Assembly: GCF_024266705.1 (NCBI RefSeq)
Contig: NZ_CP100757.1
Coordinates: forward strand, 186,001-250,000
Direction of reading: 5' to 3'
Length of the DNA: 64,000 bases
Source of the DNA: Natrinema gelatinilyticum
GTDB lineage: Archaea; Halobacteriota; Halobacteria; Halobacteriales; Natrialbaceae
The notes beneath the pieces were generated by a model. The model did not search any database. It saw only the letters and a program-made list of their open reading frames with translations, and had not been told where the DNA came from. Every line of letters starts with the position of its first letter. Within the stretch, counting starts at the first letter, position 1. The position numbers and the translations under genes are program-made. Shown in pieces: positions 26,333 to 34,719 of the stretch.

Positions 26333-26681
26333 AACGCATACCCGCGTCTTTAGGCGCGGGTTGAGTGGTAGGCCCGGGGCGACAACCGCCGTCAATACCG
26401 GGCCGAATATCCGTTTTCGGTACGTTTAAGCGGCTGTCTGGCCTGTTTCAGTATGCTACTCCGGTGGAGAGAGTCATACCAGAGAACACACGTATGCCGA
26501 TGACTCGGCCGGAGACGGGGCCTGAGTGACCGGGCCACAGCCCTCCCGAGGGAGGTAAACCGAGAGGGTCCCCCAGTATGCTGCTGGTTCCCTTGGAAGT
26601 GCGGGTTGAAACCTCGAAAGCCACGCTCGGGTGATATCCCATGGTGGGATCCCACGCCGTTTAGGGCGTGGAGGAGGTCAC
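26333..26681 (+). mobile_element. Palindrome-ended non-coding element, type D
   Basis: About 350 bases. The left hairpin ACCCGCG-TCTTTAGG-CGCGGGT and right hairpin CCACGCCGTTTAGGGCGTGG followed by AGGAGGTCAC give the same architecture as element C and as the tnpB elements of the GAGGNNGTCAC-ended group. Open frames inside are GC artefacts. Confidence 0.65.
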
Positions 26682-26710
26682 ACTCCCATACCACCTATCG
26701 GTGAGTGAGT

Positions 26711-26845
26711 ATGCGTGTGTCTGGCCCACTTACGATCCAGCGGGTCTCTGAACTCGTGATGGCGAATCGAGCGATCAGAGCACCCTACTACCATGCCGAC
26801 CATGACGAGGAGGTTCGTTTCACGGATCTGGACAGGGGGCTCTAA
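26711..26845 (+). CDS. Possible 44-residue protein
   Basis: ATG to TAA reading MRVSGPLTIQRVSELVMANR...HADHDEEVRFTDLDRGL. The acidic composition is haloarchaeal, but there is no recognised family. It is equally possible that this is the 3' remnant of a gene cut by element D, which ends 30 bases upstream. Confidence 0.3.
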   Translation: MRVSGPLTIQRVSELVMANRAIRAPYYHADHDEEVRFTDLDRGL

Positions 26846-26872
26846 TGGGGGGCCGACGTCATTCCAGCCTTG

Positions 26873-27346
26873 ATGGATCTATTCAGGGTTGAGCAAGACA
26901 TCCAGGACGATCATCCCGACGGCTGGGTAGGCTTCGCTCGCCACTGGCGAGGCGGGACGTTACGGCTGGACTTCGACCTGTTTTCTGGATCCGAAGAGCC
27001 AGACTCGATCCTGGTCGTGACCGCGATAGCAGGCCGAGCAGGGAGGAATACCATCGTGGACGAAGACGTCGGAGAAATCAAGCTGTCGGACCAGGTTCCA
27101 ACGGAGCAAGAATGGGAAGAGCGGCAAAAACGGTACCAGGCGGCGCGAAGGGGTGATGATACCGATGGATCGGTAGCGGTGAAGGCGTACATCGCGGCGC
27201 TGCCGGATTGGAAGCGGGCGATCGCGACACAATTCGACGAGATCATCCAACGCGAAGTGCCACACGTGCGCCGCGCCGTGAAGTATCACCAGCCGTTCTA
27301 TGGCGTCGAGGACCAGGGCTGGTTCGCGTCATTTAGCTGTAATTGA
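26873..27346 (+). pseudogene. DUF1801-domain gene cut by a non-coding element
   Basis: The last 55 residues (VKAYIAALPDWKRAIATQF ... AVKYHQPFYGVEDQGWFASFS) are the first half of a DUF1801 (YdhG-like) domain. The frame then enters element B at about 27333 and stops after two foreign residues, so the C-terminal strand block (expected after FASFS) is missing. It does not resume after the element. The N-terminal 100 residues are acidic and not recognised. Confidence 0.7.
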
Positions 27347-27818
27347 GGGCGCTAAGCCCCCTTCTGCTCACGGCGACGCCGTTCGCATGGTCAGCGGGAC
27401 CGACGGTCCCGCGCTATCCGCAGCGAGCGAAGCGAGCAGGGAGGGATACAGCGCCCGCACGTCTTGGTTTCGTGTGAATCGGCACCCTTACTACCACAGC
27501 GGTCGAAGGTGAGAGTAAGATGCTCACCACGCTTCCGGCGGTGTTCAAACGCGACAACAAGCGTGCATCGTCGGTTGTGGCCGAGTGTCGAACCGGGAGG
27601 AGTGGGACACTCCGAACCACCTGTCAAGGGAAGCCGCCTGTGGAGTCTGGAACCGTCCGCAGAACGCCAACAGCGTTCTGCCGGGCCGCACGAGACGCGG
27701 AGCGTCTTGTGGACGCTGTGGGGACGTTCCCTGCACGTTCCGACACCGAAGCAGGAAGCCCTGTGCTTAACAAGCGAGGGCCGGGGAGGCCCGAGCGCGG
27801 TAGGGCAGGGTAGTTCAC
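27333..27818 (+). mobile_element. Palindrome-ended non-coding element, type B, copy 1
   Basis: About 485 bases beginning near TTAGCTGTAATTGAGGGCG and ending GGTAGTTCAC. A second copy in opposite orientation lies at 55427-55858; the two match over nearly their whole length, copy 1 having roughly 50 extra bases in the middle. Both are preceded by TTAGC, a candidate target sequence. The right end contains a long stem around GGGCCGGGGAGGCCC. No gene is seen. It disrupts a DUF1801 gene. Confidence 0.8.
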
Positions 27819-27835
27819 CGGACGCGGCACGGAAT

Positions 27836-27900
27836 TTACGCGATTCACGTCCACCCTTCGGCCTTTGGCCTCAGGACGGGATTCTCTCGCTGTTCAAAGA
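27836..27900 (-). repeat. Solo left end of a type A element
   Basis: On the minus strand the pattern ACAGCGAGAGAATCCCGTCC, a GAGGCCAAAGGCC stem and GTGAATCGCGTAAA corresponds to the left end of element A (ACAGCGAGAGTGCC, stem, GTGAATCGCGTAAG). Nothing of the remaining element is adjacent, so it is a remnant. Confidence 0.5.
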
Positions 27901-27958
27901 TAGCCCGATCTGATGGGCACGCTCGTAGCTGAACTGACGGTCCTGAAACTCAGGTCGA

Positions 27959-29350
27959 CTACTCTACCAGTTCGGACCAGACGTGCCGGAACTTCCCACT
28001 TCGTTCCTCTCGTTGTGGAGGCTCAGATGCCGCTTCGACGGTTATGCGGCTAATCCCGTGAGTACGAAGGAACGACTGAAGCTCCTGTTCGATATGCTTC
28101 CAGACTTCTTCCTCGGTCGCATCAGGGGTGACATCAAAGCGGACCTGAAGTGTTGTGGGGGCTGTGCGGATAATCTGGGTTCGATGGATACCCGGAACTT
28201 CTTCGACGATGCTTGAGAGTGCGAGTGGGAAAATCGGCACCTCCTCTCCCTCGTCGGTTTCGAACTGGAGGATGTCTCCTTGCCGTCCGCCGACCTCCAT
28301 GATGGGGAATGCGCTCCCGCATGGACACTGTTCTTCGTACATCGTGATGCTATCCCCGAGATCGTACCGAACGAGCGGTTGCACTCGATTCGAGAGGCTC
28401 GTGATGAGAACGGTGTCCGACGGCGTCCCAGGTTCGACCGGCTGAAAGTCCTCGTCGACCGGTTCGACCACGACCCAGTCGATGTTGGCGTGGAGATTTC
28501 CGTGTTCGCACTCGACGGCAATCGGGACGAATTCCGTCGCCCCATAGAGTTCTCGGACCACACAATCGAAAGCCCGTCTGAGAACGTTCTTTTGTGCCTC
28601 CGAGATTGGTTCTGCTGTGGGCATCACGAGTGCGGGGCTGATGTTGAGTCGACCATCCTGCTGGGCTCGCGCCAACTCGACGAGGACGGTCGAGTAGCCT
28701 TCGAGGATGGCGGGCTGGTACTGGTTCAGATCGGAGATCAGGTCGTCGATCGGGCTCTTTGGAGAAAAGAGCCGAAGGCGACGCTCTCCATAGACGGATT
28801 CTCGACGCATCATTTCGAGACCGGCCGCACCGGCGAAGTGACCGCCCGAGACAGCGACGAGTCCGATGCGGAGATTCTGTGTGAAGAGTCTGGAGAGTGG
28901 CGAAGTTCCGGCCATTGCGGGCACAATCCACCGATCACCCAATACGTCTGAAATAGTCCATGCGGTCTCATCCTGGACGAACACCCCCGGTTCACCTGTC
29001 GTCCCAGAGGTTGTCCAAACCGGATACGTGCCGAGGAAGCGCTCGCCGATCTTCGTCTCGTCAGCGACGAATGCGTCGATCTCGGCTTTGGTGATCGCCG
29101 TGTCCGTGACGAGGTCGTCGAAGTGCTCCATGAGCGTCGACTTCGTCACTGGCGGGAAGTGCTCGAGATCTGTCGTCCCCTGGGGGATATCTGCGTACCG
29201 TTGCTTGTAGAATCGGGATTGCTGTCGGACGAACGCGAGATGGGATTCGAGTCGCTGTCGTTGACGAGATGCAATCGTCGCAGAATCAGCTCGCTTCAGC
29301 CGCCAGGTGCCGAGTACGAGCTTTCCCTTGGTTATCGGACTCTGTCTCAT
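27959..29350 (-). CDS. PaaK-like adenylate-forming ligase, paralogue 1
   Basis: 463 residues from MRQSPITKGKLVL. The AMP-binding loop is WTTSGTTGEPG. ELYGATEF is the substrate/adenine motif, RYDLGDSI holds the conserved Asp, and SGKFRHVW carries the C-terminal catalytic Lys. These match the phenylacetate-CoA ligase/CapK/F390-synthetase group. The cluster CPCGSAFP fits the cysteine-containing insert seen in many PaaK proteins. It is nearly identical to paralogue 2 (32161-33561), including the promoter (TATAGTTAAC about 44 bases upstream), so this is a recent duplication. Substrate unknown: a carboxylic acid activated as acyl-AMP, then probably a CoA thioester. Confidence 0.85.
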   Translation of the reverse strand: MRQSPITKGKLVLGTWRLKRADSATIASRQRQRLESHLAFVRQQSRFYKQRYADIPQGTTDLEHFPPVTKSTLMEHFDDLVTDTAITKAEIDAFVADETKIGERFLGTYPVWTTSGTTGEPGVFVQDETAWTISDVLGDRWIVPAMAGTSPLSRLFTQNLRIGLVAVSGGHFAGAAGLEMMRRESVYGERRLRLFSPKSPIDDLISDLNQYQPAILEGYSTVLVELARAQQDGRLNISPALVMPTAEPISEAQKNVLRRAFDCVVRELYGATEFVPIAVECEHGNLHANIDWVVVEPVDEDFQPVEPGTPSDTVLITSLSNRVQPLVRYDLGDSITMYEEQCPCGSAFPIMEVGGRQGDILQFETDEGEEVPIFPLALSSIVEEVPGIHRTQIIRTAPTTLQVRFDVTPDATEEEVWKHIEQELQSFLRTHGISRITVEAASEPPQREERSGKFRHVWSELVE

Positions 29351-29433
29351 GCCATCCTCCAGTACGTTGTGCATTCGAGAGCGAGGAGTATAGTTAACAG
29401 GCCTCATTTCTGCGACGGTGGGCGACGACTCCG

Positions 29434-29882
29434 GAGTACATCCGCGAGCGGTTTGACTACGGGACGTACATGAACCGTCGGCTTCACTCGTGGGCGTTCG
29501 CCCGACTGCAAGGGCGCATCGAGGACAAGGCGACGGAGGACGGTATCGCCGTCGAGTACGTGCATCCGGCGTACACGTCGCAGACGTGCCACGAGTGCGG
29601 CCACATCGGACGACGTGGGGCGCAAGCCGAGTTCCGGTGCGCGAACGACGACTGCCACGTAACGGAGTTCCAAGCAGACATCAACGCGGTCGGCAGGACT
29701 GCGTCCTGACGGGCAGCAAGATCGCTTTGCGATCTTGCGACGGCGGCGAATATCGCCGGTCGCGTCGACCCGTGGGGAGAGAGCGTCCGCTGGGAACCCG
29801 GACGCGATGACTCGCCGCAGGATGGGAGCGCCAGTGACAGCGCACAGTCCACCGCGAGACGAGCGAGACCACCTCGCAGATG
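29434..29882 (+). pseudogene. tnpB: tnpB 3' fragment with in-frame insertion
   Basis: The frame begins EYIRERFDYGTYMNRRLHSW directly at the point where homology between the two PaaK upstream regions ends. It has the YVHPAYTSQTCHECG...CHVTEFQADINA C-terminus of a TnpB group different from the 50-kb one. After ADINA about 50 bases containing the stem AAGATCGC-TTT-GCGATCTT introduce a TGA. The frame then resumes as ATAANIAGRVDPWGES and ends near 29882. The right terminus of the IS (stem CCCGCCGTTCACGGCGGG, then GAGGATGTCAC) is at 29970. Confidence 0.8.
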
Positions 29883-29970
29883 ACGCTCGCGGCTTCCTTG
29901 GACTGAAACCTGCCAGATTGGATTCCCCTCGGAGGGGAAGTCCCGCCGTTCACGGCGGGGAGGATGTCAC

Positions 29971-30310
29971 GCGTCTCGCCGCGATCGTCGACGCGACCAC
30001 CCCACCTGGAGAGTACATCGTCCAGCGGACGGGCCCGCACTCGTTCGATCTCGTATTACCGAGTGCTGCACCAGTGGAGATTCACGAACTACTCGCACAC
30101 CGACTGGAAACCGGGCGCGACATCCTCACCGTCAGTCTCAATCGAGACGGCGTCATCGCCGTTCGCGACGATCGCTTCGATACTCGACATCGAGAGGAAG
30201 ACGCTTCGACAGCAGAGACAGAGCCCGTCGCTGACGGTGAGGTGGCAGTGGGACGCTCTTCCGGTGGTCGGCAGCCGTCACCGAGGATCCAGTTAGCGAC
30301 GGTCGACTGA
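29971..30310 (+). pseudogene. 3' remnant of an unrecognised gene
   Basis: Immediately after the IS terminus an acidic frame reads LAAIVDATTPPGEYIVQRTG ... ILTVSLNRDGVIAVRDDRF ... EVAVGRSSGG to a stop at 30310. It has no start of its own and appears to be the C-terminal part of a protein whose 5' part was lost at the insertion. Confidence 0.4.
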
Positions 30311-30395
30311 CACCGCCCTCCAATTTTTTGACCGAATGCAAGCACCGCTGAAGAGGTTCGTATCTTTGTTTCCGATCAACGAGACCCTGACCGCT

Positions 30396-31091
30396 TCATC
30401 TCAGGTGGTTAATCTGCGCAGACAGGTACTCTTGAAGAGCCGTGACCGTTTCTTCTGAGACAGCTGAGGCCCCGAAGTCACTCCGATACCCGTGCTTGAG
30501 TTCGTCGCTCTCTAAGATCTCCAGTCCACGCTCAAGTTGCTCCCGTAGCGCATCATTGTCTCCTCGGCGCAGGTGGGGCGTGACAGCGTTGAGGTCGATC
30601 TTTTCTGCGACTGCTAGAACGTCCCGAAGGTCTGTTTCGCGGCCGCTGTGGAGCTTTACCGCGATGAGAACCGCTCCATCGATGACCCTGGCCGTCGTCG
30701 TTACCGTCCCGCCGCTGACCTTCTGTTGGTGGCTGTGGTCGTACAGGTAGTCGAACGACCACTGTGCCTCAGTCTGGCGACACCCGAGTCCGTTCACCAG
30801 GAGATCGAAGCCGATCGGCTGTTGCGGCGTGAGTCGCTTTTCGTACTCGATCACTTCGGTGTCGTAGAACCATTCCTTGGCGTGGCTGTCCGTTTCCTCG
30901 AAGTCCCGATGTTCGAGGAACTCGACGAAGTCGGCCTTGGAGTCCGGGGCGACGACGATATCGAGGTCCGTTGAGAAGCGAGCGTTGAATGCTGAGACAG
31001 CGTAGCCGCCGACAAGAACGCACTCGTGCCCCTCTTGGGTGAGCTCATCGAGCAGTTCGATGAGTGCGTCACTTCGATTGTTGAAGCTCAT
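30396..31091 (-). CDS. Nucleotidyltransferase, AbiEii-like toxin candidate
   Basis: 231 residues. The N-terminal nucleotidyltransferase core is visible: ECVLVGGYAVSAFNARFSTDLDIVVAP supplies the GG and DxD metal-binding motif, followed by a helical region typical of AbiEii/MNT proteins. It overlaps the preceding HTH gene by four bases (stop/start ATGA), giving a bicistron in the antitoxin-toxin order of AbiE-type systems. It may modify tRNA or another acceptor, as known for MenT/AbiEii toxins. That activity is inferred from family only. Confidence 0.75.
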   Translation of the reverse strand: MSFNNRSDALIELLDELTQEGHECVLVGGYAVSAFNARFSTDLDIVVAPDSKADFVEFLEHRDFEETDSHAKEWFYDTEVIEYEKRLTPQQPIGFDLLVNGLGCRQTEAQWSFDYLYDHSHQQKVSGGTVTTTARVIDGAVLIAVKLHSGRETDLRDVLAVAEKIDLNAVTPHLRRGDNDALREQLERGLEILESDELKHGYRSDFGASAVSEETVTALQEYLSAQINHLR

Positions 31092-31762
31092 GGCTGGACC
31101 CGTTCCGTCTCCCGGTACGTGACGCCGAGATCAAGATCTTCGTACATCCGGTCGAGCATCGCCAGTGCCGACTGGAATTGGGCGTAGTTCTCGCGCATAT
31201 ACTCGATCGTCTCGGCTCTCGGGATCACCGGGTACCCCTCGACGTGTTCGATGTCGAGTGACGAGCGAGGTTCGAGAACGATTTGCAGTGGTCCGTCCAG
31301 GTCGTCTCGGGGTTGTCGCTCGAATGCGGTTGGGAAGTCGAACGACTCGAAAAACGCCTGCCAGGCGTCGACGTCCTGCTCACGGACGGCAAGGAACAGT
31401 GGATAGTCGTCAGGCTCGCGACCGACTTGATAGCCGCCCTGTGTCCACACGTAGACGCCGTCAATCCGTGTGAAAGCGAATGGCCAATCACCGAACTGTG
31501 GGATGACGTACGCCTCTTCGATGGAGGGTGGACTGACGCCGGCGCTGGAAGCGACGAGCTCGCGGGCAGCGTCTCTCACACGCTCGTCGACGACTGAGAG
31601 ACCGTCGTCATAGTGGACGTAGCCTGCGTCTTCGAGCCGATTGACGGCCTGTCTCACCGTCTCGTACGGCGTGTGGAGATGCTGGGCGACACCTCGGATG
31701 GAGTCACCACTCTCGATGGCAAGGATTATCTGCGCCGCCGTGTCGTCGAGAACCTCGTACAT
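31088..31762 (-). CDS. HTH protein paired with nucleotidyltransferase (AbiEi-like antitoxin candidate)
   Basis: 224 residues. An N-terminal winged helix (IILAIESGDSIRGVAQHLHTPYETVRQAVNRLEDAGYVHYDD) is followed by a domain with conserved blocks PSIEEAYVIPQFGDWPFAFTRIDGVYVWTQGGYQVGREPDDYPLF and a helical C-terminus. It has paralogues at 37145-37804 (no nucleotidyltransferase next to it) and a fragment at 49.4 kb. Because of translation coupling and shared layout I infer the antitoxin/autorepressor role. Confidence 0.7.
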   Translation of the reverse strand: MYEVLDDTAAQIILAIESGDSIRGVAQHLHTPYETVRQAVNRLEDAGYVHYDDGLSVVDERVRDAARELVASSAGVSPPSIEEAYVIPQFGDWPFAFTRIDGVYVWTQGGYQVGREPDDYPLFLAVREQDVDAWQAFFESFDFPTAFERQPRDDLDGPLQIVLEPRSSLDIEHVEGYPVIPRAETIEYMRENYAQFQSALAMLDRMYEDLDLGVTYRETERVQP

Positions 31763-32160
31763 CTGATAGTTACTAATAATCCGGTAACAGTTAAAAGCCT
31801 TACTCGTTTGGTCATGAAGCTACAATCTTTCCATTCGTCTCAAAGGTAGCCGTGGACCCTGCCGAAACACTAGAGACGAGCATAATGAATTGAACGGCTC
31901 TGGTGAATCGATAGACAGCGCCGACTTCAACCGTTAGAACTAGGCAAATGAAGCGGGAAACCGTCGATGCCTATGTCGAAAATCTCCCGCTTCACGAGCA
32001 AGGCGGTTCGGTAAGCTAACGCACCTCAAGCTTCATTTCAGTTGTCACTATTGCCATCGAGTAGTCTCAGCGCTTACATATAAGCGTCATCGTACCATCG
32101 TGAAAGTAAAACTCAGCGGATTATCTCCCATACCCAGACTTGAGTCGATTGAGCATAGAA
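31763..32160. other. Intergenic region with an IS left-end remnant
   Basis: About 400 bases. Apart from the 119-base IS fragment at 31896-32014 I see only AT-rich sequence and no gene. Confidence 0.5.
31896..32014 (+). repeat. Left-end remnant of the IS5-like element of 59.7 kb
   Basis: GGCTCTGGTGAATCG followed by sequence closely matching 59707-59825, including the transposase start MSKISRFT. The frame ends after about 13 codons. This is a truncated left end of the same IS family, showing an earlier insertion followed by deletion. Confidence 0.75.
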
Positions 32161-33561
32161 TCAGGTGGACTGGTCTTCTAGTTCGGACCAGACGTGCCGG
32201 AACTTCCCGCTCCGTGAATCCCGTCGTGGAGCCTCCGATGCAGCTTCGACTGTTACGTAGCTAATCCCGTGAGTACGAAGGAACGACTGGAGCTCCTGTT
32301 CGATATGCTCCCAGCCCTCCTCCTCGGTCGCATCAGGGGTGACGTCGAAGCGGACCTGAAGTGTTGTGGGGGCTGTGCGGATAATCTGGGTTCGATGCAC
32401 ACCCGGAACCTCTTCGACGACGCTCGAGAGTGCGAGTGGGAATATTGGCACCTCCTCCCCCTCATCGGTTTCGAACTGGAGGACGTCCCCTTGCCGTCCG
32501 CCGACCTCCATGATGGGGAACGCGCTCCCGCATGGACACCGTTCTTCGTACAGCGTGATGCTATCCCCGAGATCGTACCGAACGAGCGGTTGCACTCGAT
32601 TCGAGAGGCTCGTGATGAGGACGGTGTCCGACGCTGTTCCAGGTTCGACCGGCTGATAGTCCTCGTCGACCGGCTCGAGTACGACCCAGTCGGTATTGGC
32701 GTGGAGATTCCCGTGTCCGCACTCGACGGCGATGGGGATGAATTCCGTCGCTCCATAGAGTTCTCGGACCACACAATCGAAGGTGTCCCGGAGCATTCGC
32801 TTCTGTGTCTCGGAGATGGGTTCTGCCGTGGAGCGAACGAGTGCCGGGCTGATGTCGAGACGGCCGGCTTGCTGGGCTCGCGCCAGTTCGACGAGGACGG
32901 TCGAGTAGCCACTGAGGATGGCGGGCTGGTACTGGTTCAGGTCGGAGATCAGGTCGTCGATCGGGCTCTTCGGGGAGAAGAGCCGAAGGCGACGCTCTCC
33001 ATAGATGGATTCTCGACGCATCATCTCGAGGGCGGCCGCACCGCCGAAGTGACCGCCCGAGACTGCGACGACCCCGATGCGGAGATTCTGCCTGAAGAGT
33101 CGGGACAGTGATGAAATTCCAGCCATTGCGGGCAGGATCCACCGATCACCCAGCACGTCTGCAACGGTCCATGCGGTCTCGTCCTGGACGAACACCCCCG
33201 GTTCACCTGTCGTTCCCGATGTCGTCCAGACTGGGTAGCGGTCGAGGAATCGGTGGCCGATTTTTGACTCGTCGGCGACGAACGCGTCGATCTCGGCTTT
33301 GGTGATCGCCGTGTCCGTGACGACGTCGTCGAAGTGCTCCATCAACATCGACTTCGTCACTGGCGGAAAGCGCTGAAGATCTGTCGTCCCCTGGGGGATA
33401 TCCGCGTACCGTTGCTTGTAGAATCGGGACTGACGTCGTACGAACGCGAGATGGGATTCGAGTCGCTGTCGTTGACGAGACGCAATCGTCGCAGCATCCG
33501 CTCGCTTCAGCCGCCAGGTGTCGAGTACGAGCTTCCCCTTGGTTATCGGACTCTGTCTCAT
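32161..33561 (-). CDS. PaaK-like adenylate-forming ligase, paralogue 2
   Basis: 466 residues from MRQSPITKGKLVL. It has the same motif set as paralogue 1 (WTTSGTTGEPG, ELYGATEF, RYDLGDSI, CPCGSAFP, SGKFRHVW), differing by scattered substitutions and a slightly longer tail (ELEDQST). The 5' flanking sequence is also shared with paralogue 1 up to about 33640. The substitutions keep the motifs, so both copies are probably functional. Confidence 0.85.
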   Translation of the reverse strand: MRQSPITKGKLVLDTWRLKRADAATIASRQRQRLESHLAFVRRQSRFYKQRYADIPQGTTDLQRFPPVTKSMLMEHFDDVVTDTAITKAEIDAFVADESKIGHRFLDRYPVWTTSGTTGEPGVFVQDETAWTVADVLGDRWILPAMAGISSLSRLFRQNLRIGVVAVSGGHFGGAAALEMMRRESIYGERRLRLFSPKSPIDDLISDLNQYQPAILSGYSTVLVELARAQQAGRLDISPALVRSTAEPISETQKRMLRDTFDCVVRELYGATEFIPIAVECGHGNLHANTDWVVLEPVDEDYQPVEPGTASDTVLITSLSNRVQPLVRYDLGDSITLYEERCPCGSAFPIMEVGGRQGDVLQFETDEGEEVPIFPLALSSVVEEVPGVHRTQIIRTAPTTLQVRFDVTPDATEEEGWEHIEQELQSFLRTHGISYVTVEAASEAPRRDSRSGKFRHVWSELEDQST

Positions 33562-33706
33562 GCCATCCTCCACTACTTGTGCGTTCGCGAGCGAGGAGTA
33601 TAGTTAACAGGCCTCATTCCAGCGACGGTGGGTGACGACTCCGAAGTCGACCAACCACGATTCACATACTGTCCGCGGACAGGCTGTTCACGCTCCACGA
33701 CGAGAT

Positions 33707-34624
33707 TCAGGCCGTCTGGTGCGTGTTTCTGAGATGCCGTTGTAGAAACGCTAGCTGGTCTTCGATCACCTGCTCTCGCATCTCCCCAACATAGACCTGA
33801 AAGTGCCCGACCGGATATCGAATAATCTCGGAATTTCGGGCGTGTTCGACGACCTGTACGGCAAATTCCGGCGATACCTGTTGGTCTTCTTCTGCGACAC
33901 AGAGGAGAATTGGGGCGGTAATGCGTTCGACGGTCCCCACCTCGTATCGTGGAAGGTCGAACACGACACACGGAGCGAACTCGTTGCGCCACGTTGTTGC
34001 ATCGGCAGCGAGTCGCTCCGCAATCGGCTTCGCATCGGGTTCGGTGATGACCGCGAATCCCCCTGGTTCACCGATGACGGGAACCAGATACGGGGATAGC
34101 CCGAGTTTACCCCGCACCGCATCGTACACGCCCGCGAGAAGCATCCGAACGAAGACCCCGACAGGAGCTCGCTCGGACCCCCGTCCCCGGAACGCATCTA
34201 GCATCGGAACCTGTGTGATGACGGCGGCAAGCTTCGGATCGTCGGCAGCAACGGCGATTACGTGTCCACCGGCGAAGGACGTTCCCCAGATGGCGACGCG
34301 GTCGGGATCGACCATCCCGAGACTTCGAGCGCGACGAATCGCCGCACGATAGTCGTCACGCTGTCGTTCGACGTCGACGACCTGGCGCGGTTCCCCACCG
34401 CTCTCTCCGAAGTGTCGATAGTCGAACGCCAGGACGGCAAATCCCTCGGCAGCAAATCGCTCCGCGAACGCAGGCAGTCCCAGGTCTTTCGTGCCGCTGA
34501 AGCCGTGGCCCATGACGATACACGGGAGTCTTCGATGTATCTCAAGCGGTAAGTACAGATCCGCAGAACACCGAATCCCCCCAGATTCGAACGATATCGC
34601 TGTTTTGGTGGTGTTCTGGGTCAT
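33707..34624 (-). CDS. Alpha/beta hydrolase
   Basis: 305 residues from MTQNTTKTAISFESGG. Nucleophile elbow GTSFAGG (G-x-S-x-G), oxyanion region MGHGFSGTKD, Asp candidate in VAEEDQQVSP and catalytic His in YPVGHFQVY. The architecture is that of the dienelactone-hydrolase/acetyl-esterase group. It lies between ligase paralogues 2 and 3 on the same strand, so it could release or process the product of those ligases (inference). Start 34624 is chosen because upstream codons overlap the ligase 3' end. Confidence 0.82.
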   Translation of the reverse strand: MTQNTTKTAISFESGGIRCSADLYLPLEIHRRLPCIVMGHGFSGTKDLGLPAFAERFAAEGFAVLAFDYRHFGESGGEPRQVVDVERQRDDYRAAIRRARSLGMVDPDRVAIWGTSFAGGHVIAVAADDPKLAAVITQVPMLDAFRGRGSERAPVGVFVRMLLAGVYDAVRGKLGLSPYLVPVIGEPGGFAVITEPDAKPIAERLAADATTWRNEFAPCVVFDLPRYEVGTVERITAPILLCVAEEDQQVSPEFAVQVVEHARNSEIIRYPVGHFQVYVGEMREQVIEDQLAFLQRHLRNTHQTA

Positions 34625-34719
34625 ACAGGGATGTAGTTCGGTCCGTGGAGTAAAGACAGTTCGCCGCGGACGCCATCGGAGTACTACGTGGTTTGCCCAT
34701 TCGTTTGGACATCCCCGAC

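Noticed and set aside
26392..26694. 100-codon minus-strand frame
   Set aside because: It is inside palindromic element D; composition is Arg/His-rich and unlike haloarchaeal proteins.
26333..26700. Possible CRISPR-like repeats
   Set aside because: Only paired palindromes were found; no regularly spaced direct repeats anywhere in the window.
27464..27913. 149-codon plus-strand frame
   Set aside because: It lies within element B; there is no family resemblance and both strands are open because of GC bias.
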